In this document: one piece after another, positions 34,174 to 43,876 of the stretch
Layout: each line of letters begins with the position of its first letter
Position numbering within the stretch: position 1 is the stretch's first letter
Assembly: GCA_036504445.1 (NCBI GenBank)
Contig: DASXVE010000023.1
Coordinates: 1-64,000, forward strand
Length of the DNA stretch: 64,000 bases
Reading direction: 5' to 3'
Origin: Candidatus Aquicultor sp.
GTDB lineage: Bacteria > Actinomycetota > Aquicultoria > Aquicultorales > Aquicultoraceae
The notes under the pieces: model-generated
What the model was told of the DNA's origin: nothing
Seen by the model: the letters and a program-made list of their open reading frames with translations, nothing else
Databases searched by the model: none
Made by a program: the position numbers and the translations under genes

Positions 34174-35754
34174 ATTAAGGTTCTAGTTAAAGAGAAGATT
34201 TCCCAGGCAGGTATAGATAAACTCAAAGCTGCCGGTTTTAGCGTCGATGTGCGAACCGACATGACGGCCGACGAGCTGCTTGAAGAAATCGGCCAGTATG
34301 AGGCGCTAATCGTAAGAAGCGCAACCAAGGTGACGGAAGACGTCATCAGCCGTGCGAACAATATGAAGATTATCGGTCGTGCAGGTATCGGTGTTGATAA
34401 TGTCGACGTCGAAGCGGCGACAAAGCGGGGCATTATCGTTGCGAACGCCCCGCAGAGTAATATCGTATCCGCCGCAGAGCAGACGATCGCGCTGCTATTG
34501 GCGAGTGCCCGCAACATAGCCCAAGCCAGTGCTTCAATGAAAGCCGGTAAATGGGAGCGGAGCAAGTTTCAGGGTGTCGAGGTATACGAGAAGACGCTCG
34601 GTTTGATCGGCCTCGGCAGAATTGGGACGCTTGTCGCACAGAGGGCGCACGGCCTTGGTATGAAAATTATCGCCTATGATCCATATATTTCGAAGGAGAG
34701 AGCCGCCCAGCTCGGCATTGAGCGGGCAGCGAGCCTTGAAGATGTTCTCAAAGTTTCTGATTTCCTTACGGTTCACCTTCCAAAAACAAAAGAGACCATC
34801 GGTATGTTCGGCGAGCGCGAGTTCGCCTTAATGAAAGACGGTGTGCGTCTTATTAATACAGCTCGCGGCGGTATTTACCAGACAGACGCTCTGGTAAACG
34901 CGATTCAGAGCGGTAAGGTCGCCGCTATGGGTGTTGACGTCTACGAGGAGGAGCCGCCGACCGGCAACCCGCTTCTCGAGCTTGACGCGGTTACCTGCAC
35001 GCCGCATCTCGGTGCCTCGACAATTGAGGCGCAGGATAGAGCAGGCACTCAGATAGCCGAGCAGGTTATCGCAGGGCTTAACGGCGAGTTCGTGTCCAAC
35101 GCCGTTAATATCCCGCTTATTCCCGTTGAAGCGATGGAAGCGGTTAAACCGTTCCTTCCACTAGCCGAGAAACTGGGAAAACTCTTCACCAAGCTTGCAG
35201 AAGGCGGCGTGTATTCGGTTGATATCGATTACATTGGACCGATTTCTAAATTCGATACCAAGCTTTTAACCATAGCAATTCTTAAAGGGTTGTTTGAGGG
35301 TGTTGTCGAAGAGCCGGTCAACTATGTTAACGCACCGGTCTTTGCCGAGGAGCGTGGTATCGAGGTTAACGAGTTAAGAAAAGCCTCGTCACAGGATTAC
35401 CTTAACGTCATCCGTGTAACCGGCAAGAACAATGGCGAGCCGATAACGGTTGCAGGTACGCTGGTCGGCAAAAAGAACCAACCGCGTTTCGTAAACGTCT
35501 ATCAGTTTGATATCGATATGGCTCCGAGCAAGTACCTGGCATTTTTCCGCTATGAGGATATCCCGGGCATGATCGGTAAAGTCGGAACCATTCTAGGTGA
35601 GCATGGGATTAATATCTCCAACATGCAAGTCGGCCGTAAGAAAATCGGTGGGGAAGCGCTTATGGGCATCAACGTCGATATTCCGATACCGGATGCAGTA
35701 GTGGAAGAGATTAAGGGTGCGACCGGGAGTTTTGCAACTTTCCTGACATTGTAG
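34174..35754 (+). CDS. serA: D-3-phosphoglycerate dehydrogenase, apparent ATT start
   Basis: The conserved SerA N-terminus KVLVKEKISQAGIDKLKAAG is encoded from 34177, and the only codon at the expected initiation site is ATT 34174, with GGAGG at 34161-34165 (8-base spacing). The first ordinary start (GTG 34249) would delete 25 conserved residues. From ATT the protein has 526 residues: substrate domain, NAD domain (LGLIGLGRIGTLVAQRA), catalytic Arg/Glu/His region (ARGGIYQTDAL, CTPHLGAST), intervening domain and C-terminal ACT domain (RYEDIPGMIGKVG). It makes 3-phosphohydroxypyruvate for serine. Confidence 0.93.
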   Translation: MKVLVKEKISQAGIDKLKAAGFSVDVRTDMTADELLEEIGQYEALIVRSATKVTEDVISRANNMKIIGRAGIGVDNVDVEAATKRGIIVANAPQSNIVSAAEQTIALLLASARNIAQASASMKAGKWERSKFQGVEVYEKTLGLIGLGRIGTLVAQRAHGLGMKIIAYDPYISKERAAQLGIERAASLEDVLKVSDFLTVHLPKTKETIGMFGEREFALMKDGVRLINTARGGIYQTDALVNAIQSGKVAAMGVDVYEEEPPTGNPLLELDAVTCTPHLGASTIEAQDRAGTQIAEQVIAGLNGEFVSNAVNIPLIPVEAMEAVKPFLPLAEKLGKLFTKLAEGGVYSVDIDYIGPISKFDTKLLTIAILKGLFEGVVEEPVNYVNAPVFAEERGIEVNELRKASSQDYLNVIRVTGKNNGEPITVAGTLVGKKNQPRFVNVYQFDIDMAPSKYLAFFRYEDIPGMIGKVGTILGEHGINISNMQVGRKKIGGEALMGINVDIPIPDAVVEEIKGATGSFATFLTL

Positions 35755-35790
35755 TGTTGCATTACTGCCGGTAATCGTTTAATAATTGGG

Positions 35791-35819
35791 CTGGGCGGCA
35801 ATCATGCCGTCCAGTTTTT
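35791..35819 (+). terminator. intrinsic terminator of serA unit
   Basis: CTGGGCGGCA pairs with TGCCGTCCAG (one G-U) around ATCA, followed by TTTTTG. Confidence 0.85.
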
Positions 35820-35837
35820 GCTTTCAAGGAGGAGCTT

Positions 35838-36290
35838 ATGAAACGTGCTTTAATAACCCTAGTCAGCCTTCTTGTTGTGGCTGCTGTTTTTGGAACGGGG
35901 GGTTGTGCAAAGAACAATACAACAGCTGCAAACAAGGCTTCGGAAAAGCCAGTGGCGGTGCCTGTTGTTAAAGGATTCCCGGCTGATTTCCCGCTGATCG
36001 ATGGCGGTGTCGTAACATCGAGTATGACCTACAACTCGGTCGGCAACAAAGAGGGCGAAGGGCAACCTACCGGAGTTAGTTACTACACGCAGGTCAAGAC
36101 AACAAAAACTGTCGATGAAGTTATTAGATTCTATAAGTCGAAATTCTCTTCGATCAAGCAGGAGGCAAAGCCGAAGAAAGGCACCACTTTGATAACCGGC
36201 TTCATCAATAAATATCCAACGAGCATCTATTTTACCGAGAAAGATTCACAGACATTGCTAACCATTATCATCAGCAAAAAGAACAGCTAG
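35838..36290 (+). CDS. lipoprotein of unknown function
   Basis: 150 residues: signal peptide with lipobox GTGGC (Cys about residue 23), a short Lys/Ala linker, then a small folded domain with PADFPLIDGGVVTSS and a VDEVIRFYKSKF helix. That helix pattern occurs in exported lipoproteins of no known role. AAGGAGGAG precedes ATG 35838. Single gene. Confidence 0.75.
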   Translation: MKRALITLVSLLVVAAVFGTGGCAKNNTTAANKASEKPVAVPVVKGFPADFPLIDGGVVTSSMTYNSVGNKEGEGQPTGVSYYTQVKTTKTVDEVIRFYKSKFSSIKQEAKPKKGTTLITGFINKYPTSIYFTEKDSQTLLTIIISKKNS

Positions 36291-36322
36291 CATCGAATGG
36301 CCGCTTAACGGCTGGGGCTTCA

Positions 36323-37075
36323 TTATTTCAGAAGCCTCGTGATAGGCAGATGGAACCTGTGCAATAGATGCCCGATAAACCACACGCCAAAGAACACATG
36401 GACATGGTGCTTCTCGAACAACTCTTGGTATATCTTTTTAACCTTAGATCGGGCACGGTGCAGGATAGTATCGACGGAAGATACGGAAATGTCCATGATT
36501 TTGGCTACGTCTTTTGAGGGGAGTTCTTCGCAGCCGCGCAAGACCAAGACTTGGCAGTAATGCGGCGGCAGCGCATCCATGGCTTTATGGATTAACTCCA
36601 ACGTTTCTTCCATATCGATGTTTTGGCCGAGGTCAATTACCTTCATAAGTAATTTGCATTTTTGTTCGAGAATGTCAGCAACATAACAGCCATCGAGGCT
36701 GATCAATTGAACATTCTTGCCTTTTCTCGCATTGTCTATACAGAGGTTGGTCGCAATTTTGCATAACCAGGTAAAGATAGGGGCTCGCGGGTCGAGTTTA
36801 TCGAAATTCCTAAATGCCCGTAAAAACGTCTCTTGCGCTATGTCTTCGGCATCTTCTCTTCTTCTTACCATCCGGTAGGCTAACGCGTAAATACGCTTAT
36901 AGTGCATCTTGTATAGAGCGTTGAAAGCCTCATCGTCAAAGGTATGGTTTTCATTACCGGTAATTTTGGGCAGATGGAGACGCCCGTTCTCAAGGTTTTT
37001 GTTACGAGAGCACGGCATGATGCACGAATCACAGTCACAGCAAGTCTTTGTGATACTATTCACTTCGTTTTGCAT
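36323..37075 (-). CDS. ECF-like sigma factor with Cys-rich N-terminal segment
   Basis: 250 residues. Region 2 is clear (FNALYKMHYKRIYALAYRMV, EDAEDIAQETFLRAFRNFD) and region 4 as well (MDALPPHYCQVLVLRGCEEL, VSSVDTILHRARSKVKK). Unlike standard ECF factors it carries about 40 extra N-terminal residues with CCDCDSCIMPC, a likely metal or redox site, and a hydrophobic C-terminal tail (about 225-250). No anti-sigma gene adjoins it. It diverges from the cytochrome gene region. AGAGGCG lies before the start on the minus strand. Confidence 0.88.
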   Translation of the reverse strand: MQNEVNSITKTCCDCDSCIMPCSRNKNLENGRLHLPKITGNENHTFDDEAFNALYKMHYKRIYALAYRMVRRREDAEDIAQETFLRAFRNFDKLDPRAPIFTWLCKIATNLCIDNARKGKNVQLISLDGCYVADILEQKCKLLMKVIDLGQNIDMEETLELIHKAMDALPPHYCQVLVLRGCEELPSKDVAKIMDISVSSVDTILHRARSKVKKIYQELFEKHHVHVFFGVWFIGHLLHRFHLPITRLLK

Positions 37076-37921
37076 AATTCGCCTCTAGCGCATCGTGTGT
37101 TTTCTGATTACTACAGGTGTTTTAGGAAAGAAGGGTATATATGTATCACCACGGCTTAATAATACTATAGGGTTACCGTGATATCAAACTTTTGGTGGAA
37201 ACAAGCCAACGGAGTTAGCTTGTTGAGCGCTAATCAAATATATCAGGAAGATTTTCAAAATATTTTCAAATATAGTGTAAGGTATTACGTGATATAACGT
37301 TGTATATAGTAGCAGCAGCAAAATCGTATACCCTACCGGGTAGCCTATATTTGGAGATACACATAGATATGCGGTACGTAAGCATGGTACCGCATATTGC
37401 TTCTAGCGCCATTTTATACTGCAAAATATTATCACATCGCCTCAAGACAAGGTCGCTTGCCTATTAGCGCTGCTCACATATCCTTTCGAAAACAGATACC
37501 CCTATAATAATTGATTGTTTCGTGAAGACTTGTACAAATACTTGTAACAAAAGTGTAAGAAAGAATGGCAGCTTACGTTTTAACTAGGTAGACGCTTAAA
37601 AGTAGGGCATGGAAATATCAAACGAATAAAGAAAGACTGGAGAGATACCAGCTCTCCAGTCGAGTGCAAAGAAACCTGGGACAGGCTTCGATTTGCTTTT
37701 CTATTTTATCAAGAAAGCAAGCTTGTATTCAACACTTTGAAAGCAAGCATACTTTGATTAACTGCGGACATCTCAAGACTCCTATCCCAAAAACTTTGCG
37801 GCACATTGTATTTTCGTATGCAATCCCGTTGCTCAAGCGGGTGTAAATCTAGCTAAGAAGGGAGGGGTTTAAAAGAATGATTGAGCGCTTAATAATAGGG
37901 AATTACAAGGGAGGAAATTTC
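37076..37921 (+). other. long non-coding leader between sigma gene and cytochrome gene
   Basis: No supportable gene in 846 bases. Perfect hairpins are visible: ATATGCGGTAC/GTACCGCATAT (37369-37399, 11 bp), GACTGGAGAG/CTCTCCAGTC (37634-37660, 10 bp), a nested GCAAA ... CCTG/CAGG ... TTTGC (37667-37697) and CCCG/CGGG near 37827-37843. The second half looks like a structured 5' leader of the cytochrome mRNA, but I could not match it to c-di-GMP, T-box or other riboswitch consensus. Confidence 0.5.
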
Positions 37922-40600
37922 GTGAGAAAGCATTTTATAACACTGGCCATCTTAGTAATTGCGGCGATGGTTCTGTGCGCTCCGGCGGCATTTGCGGCGG
38001 CTCCGACGGTAACAATTACCACTCCTGCCAGCGGAGCAACCGTTGCGGGAACGATACCGATCAATGCCACCTGTGCAGCCTCCGGTGCGACAATTAGTAG
38101 CGCAAGCTACCAGATCGACGGCGGCGTTGCGGTTAGCATGTCGGGCCCAACCGGCGCTGCATCGGGTACCTGGACAAGCTGGTGGGACACAAGCAAAGTT
38201 ACCAACGCCAGCCATACCATTAAAGTTACAACCACAGATTCACTCGGTGTAACCGGATCGGCTCAAATCACCGTTACGGCAAACAATCCAACTCCGGCGC
38301 CGCCAACAGTTAAAATTACGGCTCCGACAGCGGGCGCTACGGTTGTCGGCAGCAACGTTGCCATCACCGCTGATTGCACCGGGGGTAGCGGCTACACTGT
38401 AACCGATGTGTCGTATAAAATCGGTACCGGCACACCGCAGGTCATGGCGGGCCCGGACGGCTCTATTGCCGGCACCTGGAACAGCCTGTGGGACACCACC
38501 AAGGAGAAAAACGCTACATATACGCTCGCTGTGACCGTAACCAACTCCGCGGGCAAGACGGCGACGGCAAGCATCTCGGTCAAGGTAAACAACTCGTCAT
38601 CAACATTGAGCATTCAAACGGTATCGAACAAGTACCGGTATAATCCGAGCAATGTTGTTGTCGTCAGGGCTATTGCGCAAAATGGCCTCAACAGGCTCAC
38701 AAGCGGGCGCATCAGCACTGCTAAAGTTACCATCAAAGATCCGGCTAACAAGGTTATTGTTAACGCCGTTGCTATGAGCAAAGACTCAACGACCGGGTTC
38801 ATGTTCTATAGCTATACGCTCCCAGCAGCACCGGCAAAGGGTGTCTGGACTGTTAGCGTAGCTGTTACGGATACACGTGCCTGGACTGGTACCGGTACCA
38901 ACACCTTTAAGGTAGAGCTTCCGGTTCCGGATCACTCGCAGTACATCACTGCTAGCAATCCATACCTGGGCACCAAGACCTGTATCACCAGTGCTTGCCA
39001 TGCAACACAGGCAAACACAATGTTTAGCTCGCTTCACTATCAGTGGAGAGGAGACAACTCGAAAGCTATCGAGCTTGCAGGTTCAAACCCACAAGTTTCA
39101 AAGATGGGCGGTATTAACAATTACTGCGTATGGGCCGAGGGTAACTGGATCGGCACCATGACCAATCTTGACAACACCGCTAATAACAAATGCGGTTGCG
39201 CATGGTGTCATGCCGGTCTCGGTTTGAAGCCGGCGACCGTTTCAAGCCAAGCTCAGCTTGAGAACATCGACTGCTTGATCTGTCACAGCACAAGCTACAA
39301 GAGGATTGTTCAAACCAATCCAGACGGTACGTTTGTTTTAGTGCCGGATCCGACAATCGACATTCAAGCTGCCGCCAAGACTATCAGCCGTCCAACTAAA
39401 GCGACCTGCTTGCGTTGCCACGCAAACGCCGGTGGCGGCGACAACAACAAGCGCGGCGACATCGATTCAAAACTGCCAACGTGCGTCAAGAGCTATGACG
39501 TACACATGGGTACCGACGGCCAGAACTTCGAGTGCCAGGATTGCCATAGAACGATCAGTCACAAGATGGCCGGTCGCGGCAACGATATGCGAGCGGTTGA
39601 TCTTAACTTCGACATGAGCTGTGAAACCTGCCATACAAAGGTTCCGCACCGCTCAACGAACGTTAACTATAAATATCTTGATCGACATACAGACAGACTC
39701 AACTGTACGACCTGCCACGTGTCTGCTTTTGCGAAAGCAGTTTCAACGGATATGGTCAGAGACTGGAGAACGCTAGAACCGATTCCTGCTATCAACAGGT
39801 GGGATCCGACAATTACGCGTGGGTCGAATGTCATGCCAACCTATGCATGGTTCAATTCGTTTAGCCACTTCTACAAGTTCTTAGATCCGGTTACGTATGC
39901 GGCGAACGGCAAGGTACAAATGGCGTATCCGGATGGTGCATATACCGATATTCCAGGAAAACCGATGGCAAAACTGTATCCGTTTAAGGTACACGAAACC
40001 TGGCAGCCGAAGAACAACGCCGTTGGCAACAAGTTTGATAACATCTTGCTGCCGATCAGGAACAAAGTCGCCTTTGAAACCGGCGATGTCAACGCCGCTA
40101 TTATCGAGGGTACCAATATCGCAAACGTAACCTACAACGGACATACCTTCGTGCAGACGCAAAGTTACCAGAGCATCCATCACGCAGTAGGCCCGAAATC
40201 AACGGCGCTTAGCTGCGCGACTGCTACGGTTTGCCACGCGCAGCTCGGCGGCACCGTTGCAAGGATTCCGTTTAGCAGTCTCGGTTACGTAAGAAGAGGT
40301 ACCGACGCACAGCTCTGCGACGTATGCCACAGCATGCACAGCAGGTCGAGCATGTCCTTTACTTCGTTCCATGCCGAGCACAGGGACAGGAATAACTGTG
40401 CGACATGCCACGGTGTAGGCTATCCACTTAAAGAGCCGAGAACGACGCTCTGCGATAACTGCCATAGCTACAAATCAGTGTCCGACCCGAACTGGATTCA
40501 CAATAAACACGTCCAGGGCAAGGGCTACGATTGTAGTAACTGCCATACCTTTACCAGGAGTCTTACCAGTGGCGGTCACTTAAAGAGTCATGACGATTAA
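37922..40600 (+). CDS. secreted multihaem cytochrome c with Ig-like repeats
   Basis: 892 residues from GTG 37922 (GGGAGG upstream). Signal peptide (HFITLAILVIAAMVLCAPAA), then two tandem Ig-like repeats of about 90 residues (each with a TAPTAGATV/TTPASGATV start and a GTWxSxWDT core), a third beta domain, then a haem-rich region from about residue 345. Ten CxxCH motifs are present (CAWCH, CLICH, CLRCH, CQDCH, CETCH, CTTCH, CDVCH, CATCH, CDNCH, CSNCH), plus CITSACH and CATATVCH with longer spacing, so 10-12 haems. It probably carries electrons outside the cell membrane to or from an external partner. No cytochrome maturation genes adjoin. Confidence 0.92.
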   Translation: MRKHFITLAILVIAAMVLCAPAAFAAAPTVTITTPASGATVAGTIPINATCAASGATISSASYQIDGGVAVSMSGPTGAASGTWTSWWDTSKVTNASHTIKVTTTDSLGVTGSAQITVTANNPTPAPPTVKITAPTAGATVVGSNVAITADCTGGSGYTVTDVSYKIGTGTPQVMAGPDGSIAGTWNSLWDTTKEKNATYTLAVTVTNSAGKTATASISVKVNNSSSTLSIQTVSNKYRYNPSNVVVVRAIAQNGLNRLTSGRISTAKVTIKDPANKVIVNAVAMSKDSTTGFMFYSYTLPAAPAKGVWTVSVAVTDTRAWTGTGTNTFKVELPVPDHSQYITASNPYLGTKTCITSACHATQANTMFSSLHYQWRGDNSKAIELAGSNPQVSKMGGINNYCVWAEGNWIGTMTNLDNTANNKCGCAWCHAGLGLKPATVSSQAQLENIDCLICHSTSYKRIVQTNPDGTFVLVPDPTIDIQAAAKTISRPTKATCLRCHANAGGGDNNKRGDIDSKLPTCVKSYDVHMGTDGQNFECQDCHRTISHKMAGRGNDMRAVDLNFDMSCETCHTKVPHRSTNVNYKYLDRHTDRLNCTTCHVSAFAKAVSTDMVRDWRTLEPIPAINRWDPTITRGSNVMPTYAWFNSFSHFYKFLDPVTYAANGKVQMAYPDGAYTDIPGKPMAKLYPFKVHETWQPKNNAVGNKFDNILLPIRNKVAFETGDVNAAIIEGTNIANVTYNGHTFVQTQSYQSIHHAVGPKSTALSCATATVCHAQLGGTVARIPFSSLGYVRRGTDAQLCDVCHSMHSRSSMSFTSFHAEHRDRNNCATCHGVGYPLKEPRTTLCDNCHSYKSVSDPNWIHNKHVQGKGYDCSNCHTFTRSLTSGGHLKSHDD

Positions 40601-40640
40601 TCGTCGTAGCTAGCAAACAGTTAGAAGGTTGAAAAAACAC

Positions 40641-40676
40641 AAGAAGGCCGCCTTAATCGGTGGCCTTCTCTTTTTA
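40641..40676 (+). terminator. intrinsic terminator
   Basis: AAGAAGGCCGCC pairs with GGTGGCCTTCT around TTAATC, followed by CTTTTT, behind the cytochrome gene. Confidence 0.87.
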
Positions 40677-40782
40677 TGATTGAAAAGCTGTATTGAAAAT
40701 AGGCCGGACCTTGCTAAGCACGATCATCGTTGGAATCTCGCAAATATAGAGGGGTCTCATAAAGCTGCAAATATTTTGCTAA

Positions 40783-40818
40783 AAGTGCACGTGCAAAGAG
40801 CTGCACTTATGTTATAAT
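40783..40818 (+). promoter_or_regulatory. leuA promoter with overlapping inverted repeat
   Basis: TGTTATAAT (40810-40818) is an extended -10. AAGTGCA (40783-40789) and TGCACTT (40802-40808) form a perfect dyad covering the -35 zone, a candidate operator for a leucine-type repressor. Confidence 0.55.
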
Positions 40819-40877
40819 CATAATTTAATACTGTTGACTTACGTACTTTTAATTTAAGAACAAGGTGGTTGTAACAA

Positions 40878-42392
40878 GTGACAGCAGACGCTAATCGTAT
40901 TTATCTGTTTGACACAACATTACGAGACGGGGAACAGTCGCCCGGTATTTCTCTTAGCACCAGGGAAAAGCTGGAGATTGCCGAGCAACTGGCGCGCCTT
41001 GGCATCGATGTTATCGAGGCCGGGTTTCCAATTACGTCACCCGGTGATTTCGAGGCGGTCAGCAAAATAGCGGCGAAGGTAAAAGAACCGGTCATCACTG
41101 CTCTGGCCAGGGTAGTTGAAGCCGATATCGATAGAGCTGCCGAAGCGATAAAACATGCGGAGAGGCCTCGCATCCACACGTTTGTCATGTCTTCGGATAC
41201 GCAGATCGAACGTCAGCTTAGGAAGACCAAAGATGAGGTTTTGATGATGGCGGTTAACGCGGTTAAGCACGCCAAGTCGTATGTTGACGATGTCGAGTTT
41301 TCACCGATGGATGCAACGCGCGCAGACTTCGATTTTTTATGCAAGCTTATCGAAGCGACAATCGAGAGCGGTGCGACCGTCGTTAATATCCCGGATACCG
41401 TCGGCTATGCGACGCCGGATGAGTTCGGCAAGCTTATCGCCGACCTTATTGCGGCCGTGCCTTCGATGAATGATGTTATTATAAGCGTACATTGCCACAA
41501 CGATCTGGGTATGGCTACCGCAAATTCACTGGCCGGTGTTGTAAACGGCGCCACTCAGGTAGAGGGTGCGATTAACGGTCTCGGCGAGCGCGCCGGCAAT
41601 ACGTCCATCGAAGAAATTGCGATGATTCTCGATACCAGGCGCAACATGCTTGGCAAACATACGAATATTAAAACCGAAGAAATCAGCAAGACGAGCCGTC
41701 TTGTAAGCAGCTTGACCGGCTACCAGGTACAATACAATAAAGCCATAGTCGGGCGCAACGCGTTTGCCCACTCTTCCGGCATTCACCAGGACGGTGTCTT
41801 AAAAGAGCGCTCCACATTTGAGATTATCGACCCCAAAAGGGTCGGTGTGACCGAAAGCGCGCTCGTGCTCGGCAAGACATCGGGCCGCCACGCCTTTAGA
41901 ACGCACTTGGAATCGCTTGGCTACCGCCTGTCGGATGATGAGCTTGAGAATGCGTTCGAGCGCTTTAAAGCTTTGGCTGACAAAAAAGCGGAAATCACGG
42001 ATATCGATGTCGAAGCGTTGGTCGCCGACGAGGTTCGAACCGCGTCCGATATCTATACGCTTGAGTATCTCTATGTGTGCAGCGGCACCGATTCAACTCC
42101 TACTGCGACAGTTCGCCTCAAGAAAAACGGCGATGTAATTGAGGGTGCAAGCGCCGGCGACGGGCAGGTTGACGCTGCCTGTAAAGCCATTAAGATGGCG
42201 ACTGGGGTGAAAGGGCGACTTATTAGCCTTAACATTAACTCGATTACGGAAGGCCTCGATGCGCAGGGCGATGTTACAATCCAGCTCGAGATAGACGGTA
42301 AGTCCGTTCTCGGCAGGGGCGTAAGCACCGACATTATTGAGGCCAGCGCCAAAGCCTATCTAAATGCAATCAACAAGGCTATGAGTAGCTAA
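40878..42392 (+). CDS. leuA: 2-isopropylmalate synthase
   Basis: 504 residues: DTTLRDGEQSPGISLS, IDVIEAGFPITSPGD, VHCHNDLGMATANS and NAFAHSSGIHQDG in the TIM barrel, then a C-terminal leucine-binding regulatory domain (about 385-504). First committed step of leucine synthesis. GTG 40878 has AAGGTGG 8 bases upstream. It heads the leuA-leuC-leuD-leuB-ilvE-cimA series. Confidence 0.95.
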   Translation: MTADANRIYLFDTTLRDGEQSPGISLSTREKLEIAEQLARLGIDVIEAGFPITSPGDFEAVSKIAAKVKEPVITALARVVEADIDRAAEAIKHAERPRIHTFVMSSDTQIERQLRKTKDEVLMMAVNAVKHAKSYVDDVEFSPMDATRADFDFLCKLIEATIESGATVVNIPDTVGYATPDEFGKLIADLIAAVPSMNDVIISVHCHNDLGMATANSLAGVVNGATQVEGAINGLGERAGNTSIEEIAMILDTRRNMLGKHTNIKTEEISKTSRLVSSLTGYQVQYNKAIVGRNAFAHSSGIHQDGVLKERSTFEIIDPKRVGVTESALVLGKTSGRHAFRTHLESLGYRLSDDELENAFERFKALADKKAEITDIDVEALVADEVRTASDIYTLEYLYVCSGTDSTPTATVRLKKNGDVIEGASAGDGQVDAACKAIKMATGVKGRLISLNINSITEGLDAQGDVTIQLEIDGKSVLGRGVSTDIIEASAKAYLNAINKAMSS

Positions 42393-42573
42393 GTAGACGT
42401 TTGCTGATCGTAGCACAGATTAAAACCAATGTAGGCTTTATGAGCAGGGGGCGTACCGGCTATTAATTCAGGACTAAATTAGTCCTGAATAGGGAAGCGA
42501 CATAGTAACAAGTCGAATGCGTCGCACTAAATTGATGGCTCGATGACAACCGCAAAAGGAATGGAGTATAGAT

Positions 42574-43860
42574 ATGGGAATGACGATAACCGAGAAAATC
42601 TTAGCGGCGCATGCCGGAAAAGATAAGCTCACACCGGGAGACCTGGTAAATGTTAAGGTTGACCTGGTGCTGAGTAACGATATAACTGCGCCGATCGCGA
42701 TTAAAGAGTTCAAAAAGATCGGCGTCGATAAGGTATTCGATAAAGACAAAGTAGTCATGGTTCCCGACCACTTTGCTCCCAATAAAGACATCGATTCCGC
42801 GGAGCAGTGCAAGATGGTGCGCGGTTTTGCCCACGAGCAAGAGCTCTCCAACTATTTTGAGGTTGGTCGCATGGGCATCGAGCACGCGCTGCTGCCCGAG
42901 CAGGGTTTGGTTTTACCGGGCGACGTGATAATCGGGGCCGATTCCCATACCTGTACGTACGGCGCGCTCGGCGCGTTTTCGACCGGAATGGGCTCAACCG
43001 ATATCGCCTCAGCTATGGCGATCGGCGAGACATGGCTGAAAGTTCCACAGACCATAAAGTTCGTATTTCGAGGTACCGCTTTTAACCCGTGGGTGTCGGG
43101 CAAGGATTTGATCCTCTACACCATCGGTAAAATCGGCGTCGACGGTGCGCTCTACCAGGCTATGGAGTTTACCGGTGAAGCGATCTCCAAGCTGTCGATG
43201 GACAGCCGTTTTTCGATGTGCAATATGGCGATTGAAGCGGGCGGCAAATCGGGCATCATAGAGCCCGATGAAAAGACGCTAGATTATGTTGAAGGGCGTG
43301 CAGCCCGCGAGTTCACAGTATATAAGAGCGATGCTGACGCTGAGTATGCGCAGGTTTTTGAGTGGGATGTGGCGGACATCGAGCCGCAAGTCGCATTTCC
43401 GCACCTGCCGTCGAACACCCGCGGTATAAGCGACGTCGGCGAGGTTGCTATCGATCAGGTCGTTATCGGATCTTGTACAAACGGCCGTTTGGAAGACCTG
43501 CGCATTGCGGCGCAGATCCTGAAAGGCCACGAGGTCGACAAGCGAATCCGCTGTATTGTTATCCCGGGTACGCAAGCGATTTACAAACAGGCAATGAAGG
43601 AAGGCCTGATTGATATATTTATTGACGCAAAAGCTGCGGTAAGTACACCAACATGCGGCCCATGCCTCGGCGGGCATATGGGTATTCTGGCGAAGGGTGA
43701 GCGTGCTCTGGCTACAACCAACCGTAACTTTGTCGGCCGGATGGGGCATCCGGAGAGTGAAGTATACCTGTGCGGTCCGGCTGTTGCTGCGGCTTCGGCT
43801 ATCGCCGGTAAGATCGTCAGCCCTGATTATGTAATGCATAAAGAGCCGAGTATCGGATAA
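42574..43860 (+). CDS. leuC: 3-isopropylmalate dehydratase large subunit
   Basis: 428 residues with iron-sulfur Cys in [12 protein letters not shown] and [11 protein letters not shown], and [20 protein letters not shown]. Within the leu cluster it is the isopropylmalate isomerase; its paralogue at 23320 probably serves citrate. GGAATGGAG precedes ATG 42574. The 181-base gap after leuA holds a small TTCAGGACT/AGTCCTGAA hairpin near 42466-42489. Confidence 0.94.
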   Translation: MGMTITEKILAAHAGKDKLTPGDLVNVKVDLVLSNDITAPIAIKEFKKIGVDKVFDKDKVVMVPDHFAPNKDIDSAEQCKMVRGFAHEQELSNYFEVGRMGIEHALLPEQGLVLPGDVIIGADSHTCTYGALGAFSTGMGSTDIASAMAIGETWLKVPQTIKFVFRGTAFNPWVSGKDLILYTIGKIGVDGALYQAMEFTGEAISKLSMDSRFSMCNMAIEAGGKSGIIEPDEKTLDYVEGRAAREFTVYKSDADAEYAQVFEWDVADIEPQVAFPHLPSNTRGISDVGEVAIDQVVIGSCTNGRLEDLRIAAQILKGHEVDKRIRCIVIPGTQAIYKQAMKEGLIDIFIDAKAAVSTPTCGPCLGGHMGILAKGERALATTNRNFVGRMGHPESEVYLCGPAVAAASAIAGKIVSPDYVMHKEPSIG

Positions 43861-43876
43861 TTGGGAGGTTAAACTC

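Noticed and set aside
37634-37860. c-di-GMP riboswitch before the multihaem cytochrome
   Set aside because: Hairpins exist and such cytochromes are often so regulated, but the GEMM core (GGCAAACC ... GACGCAAAGCC arrangement) is not present.
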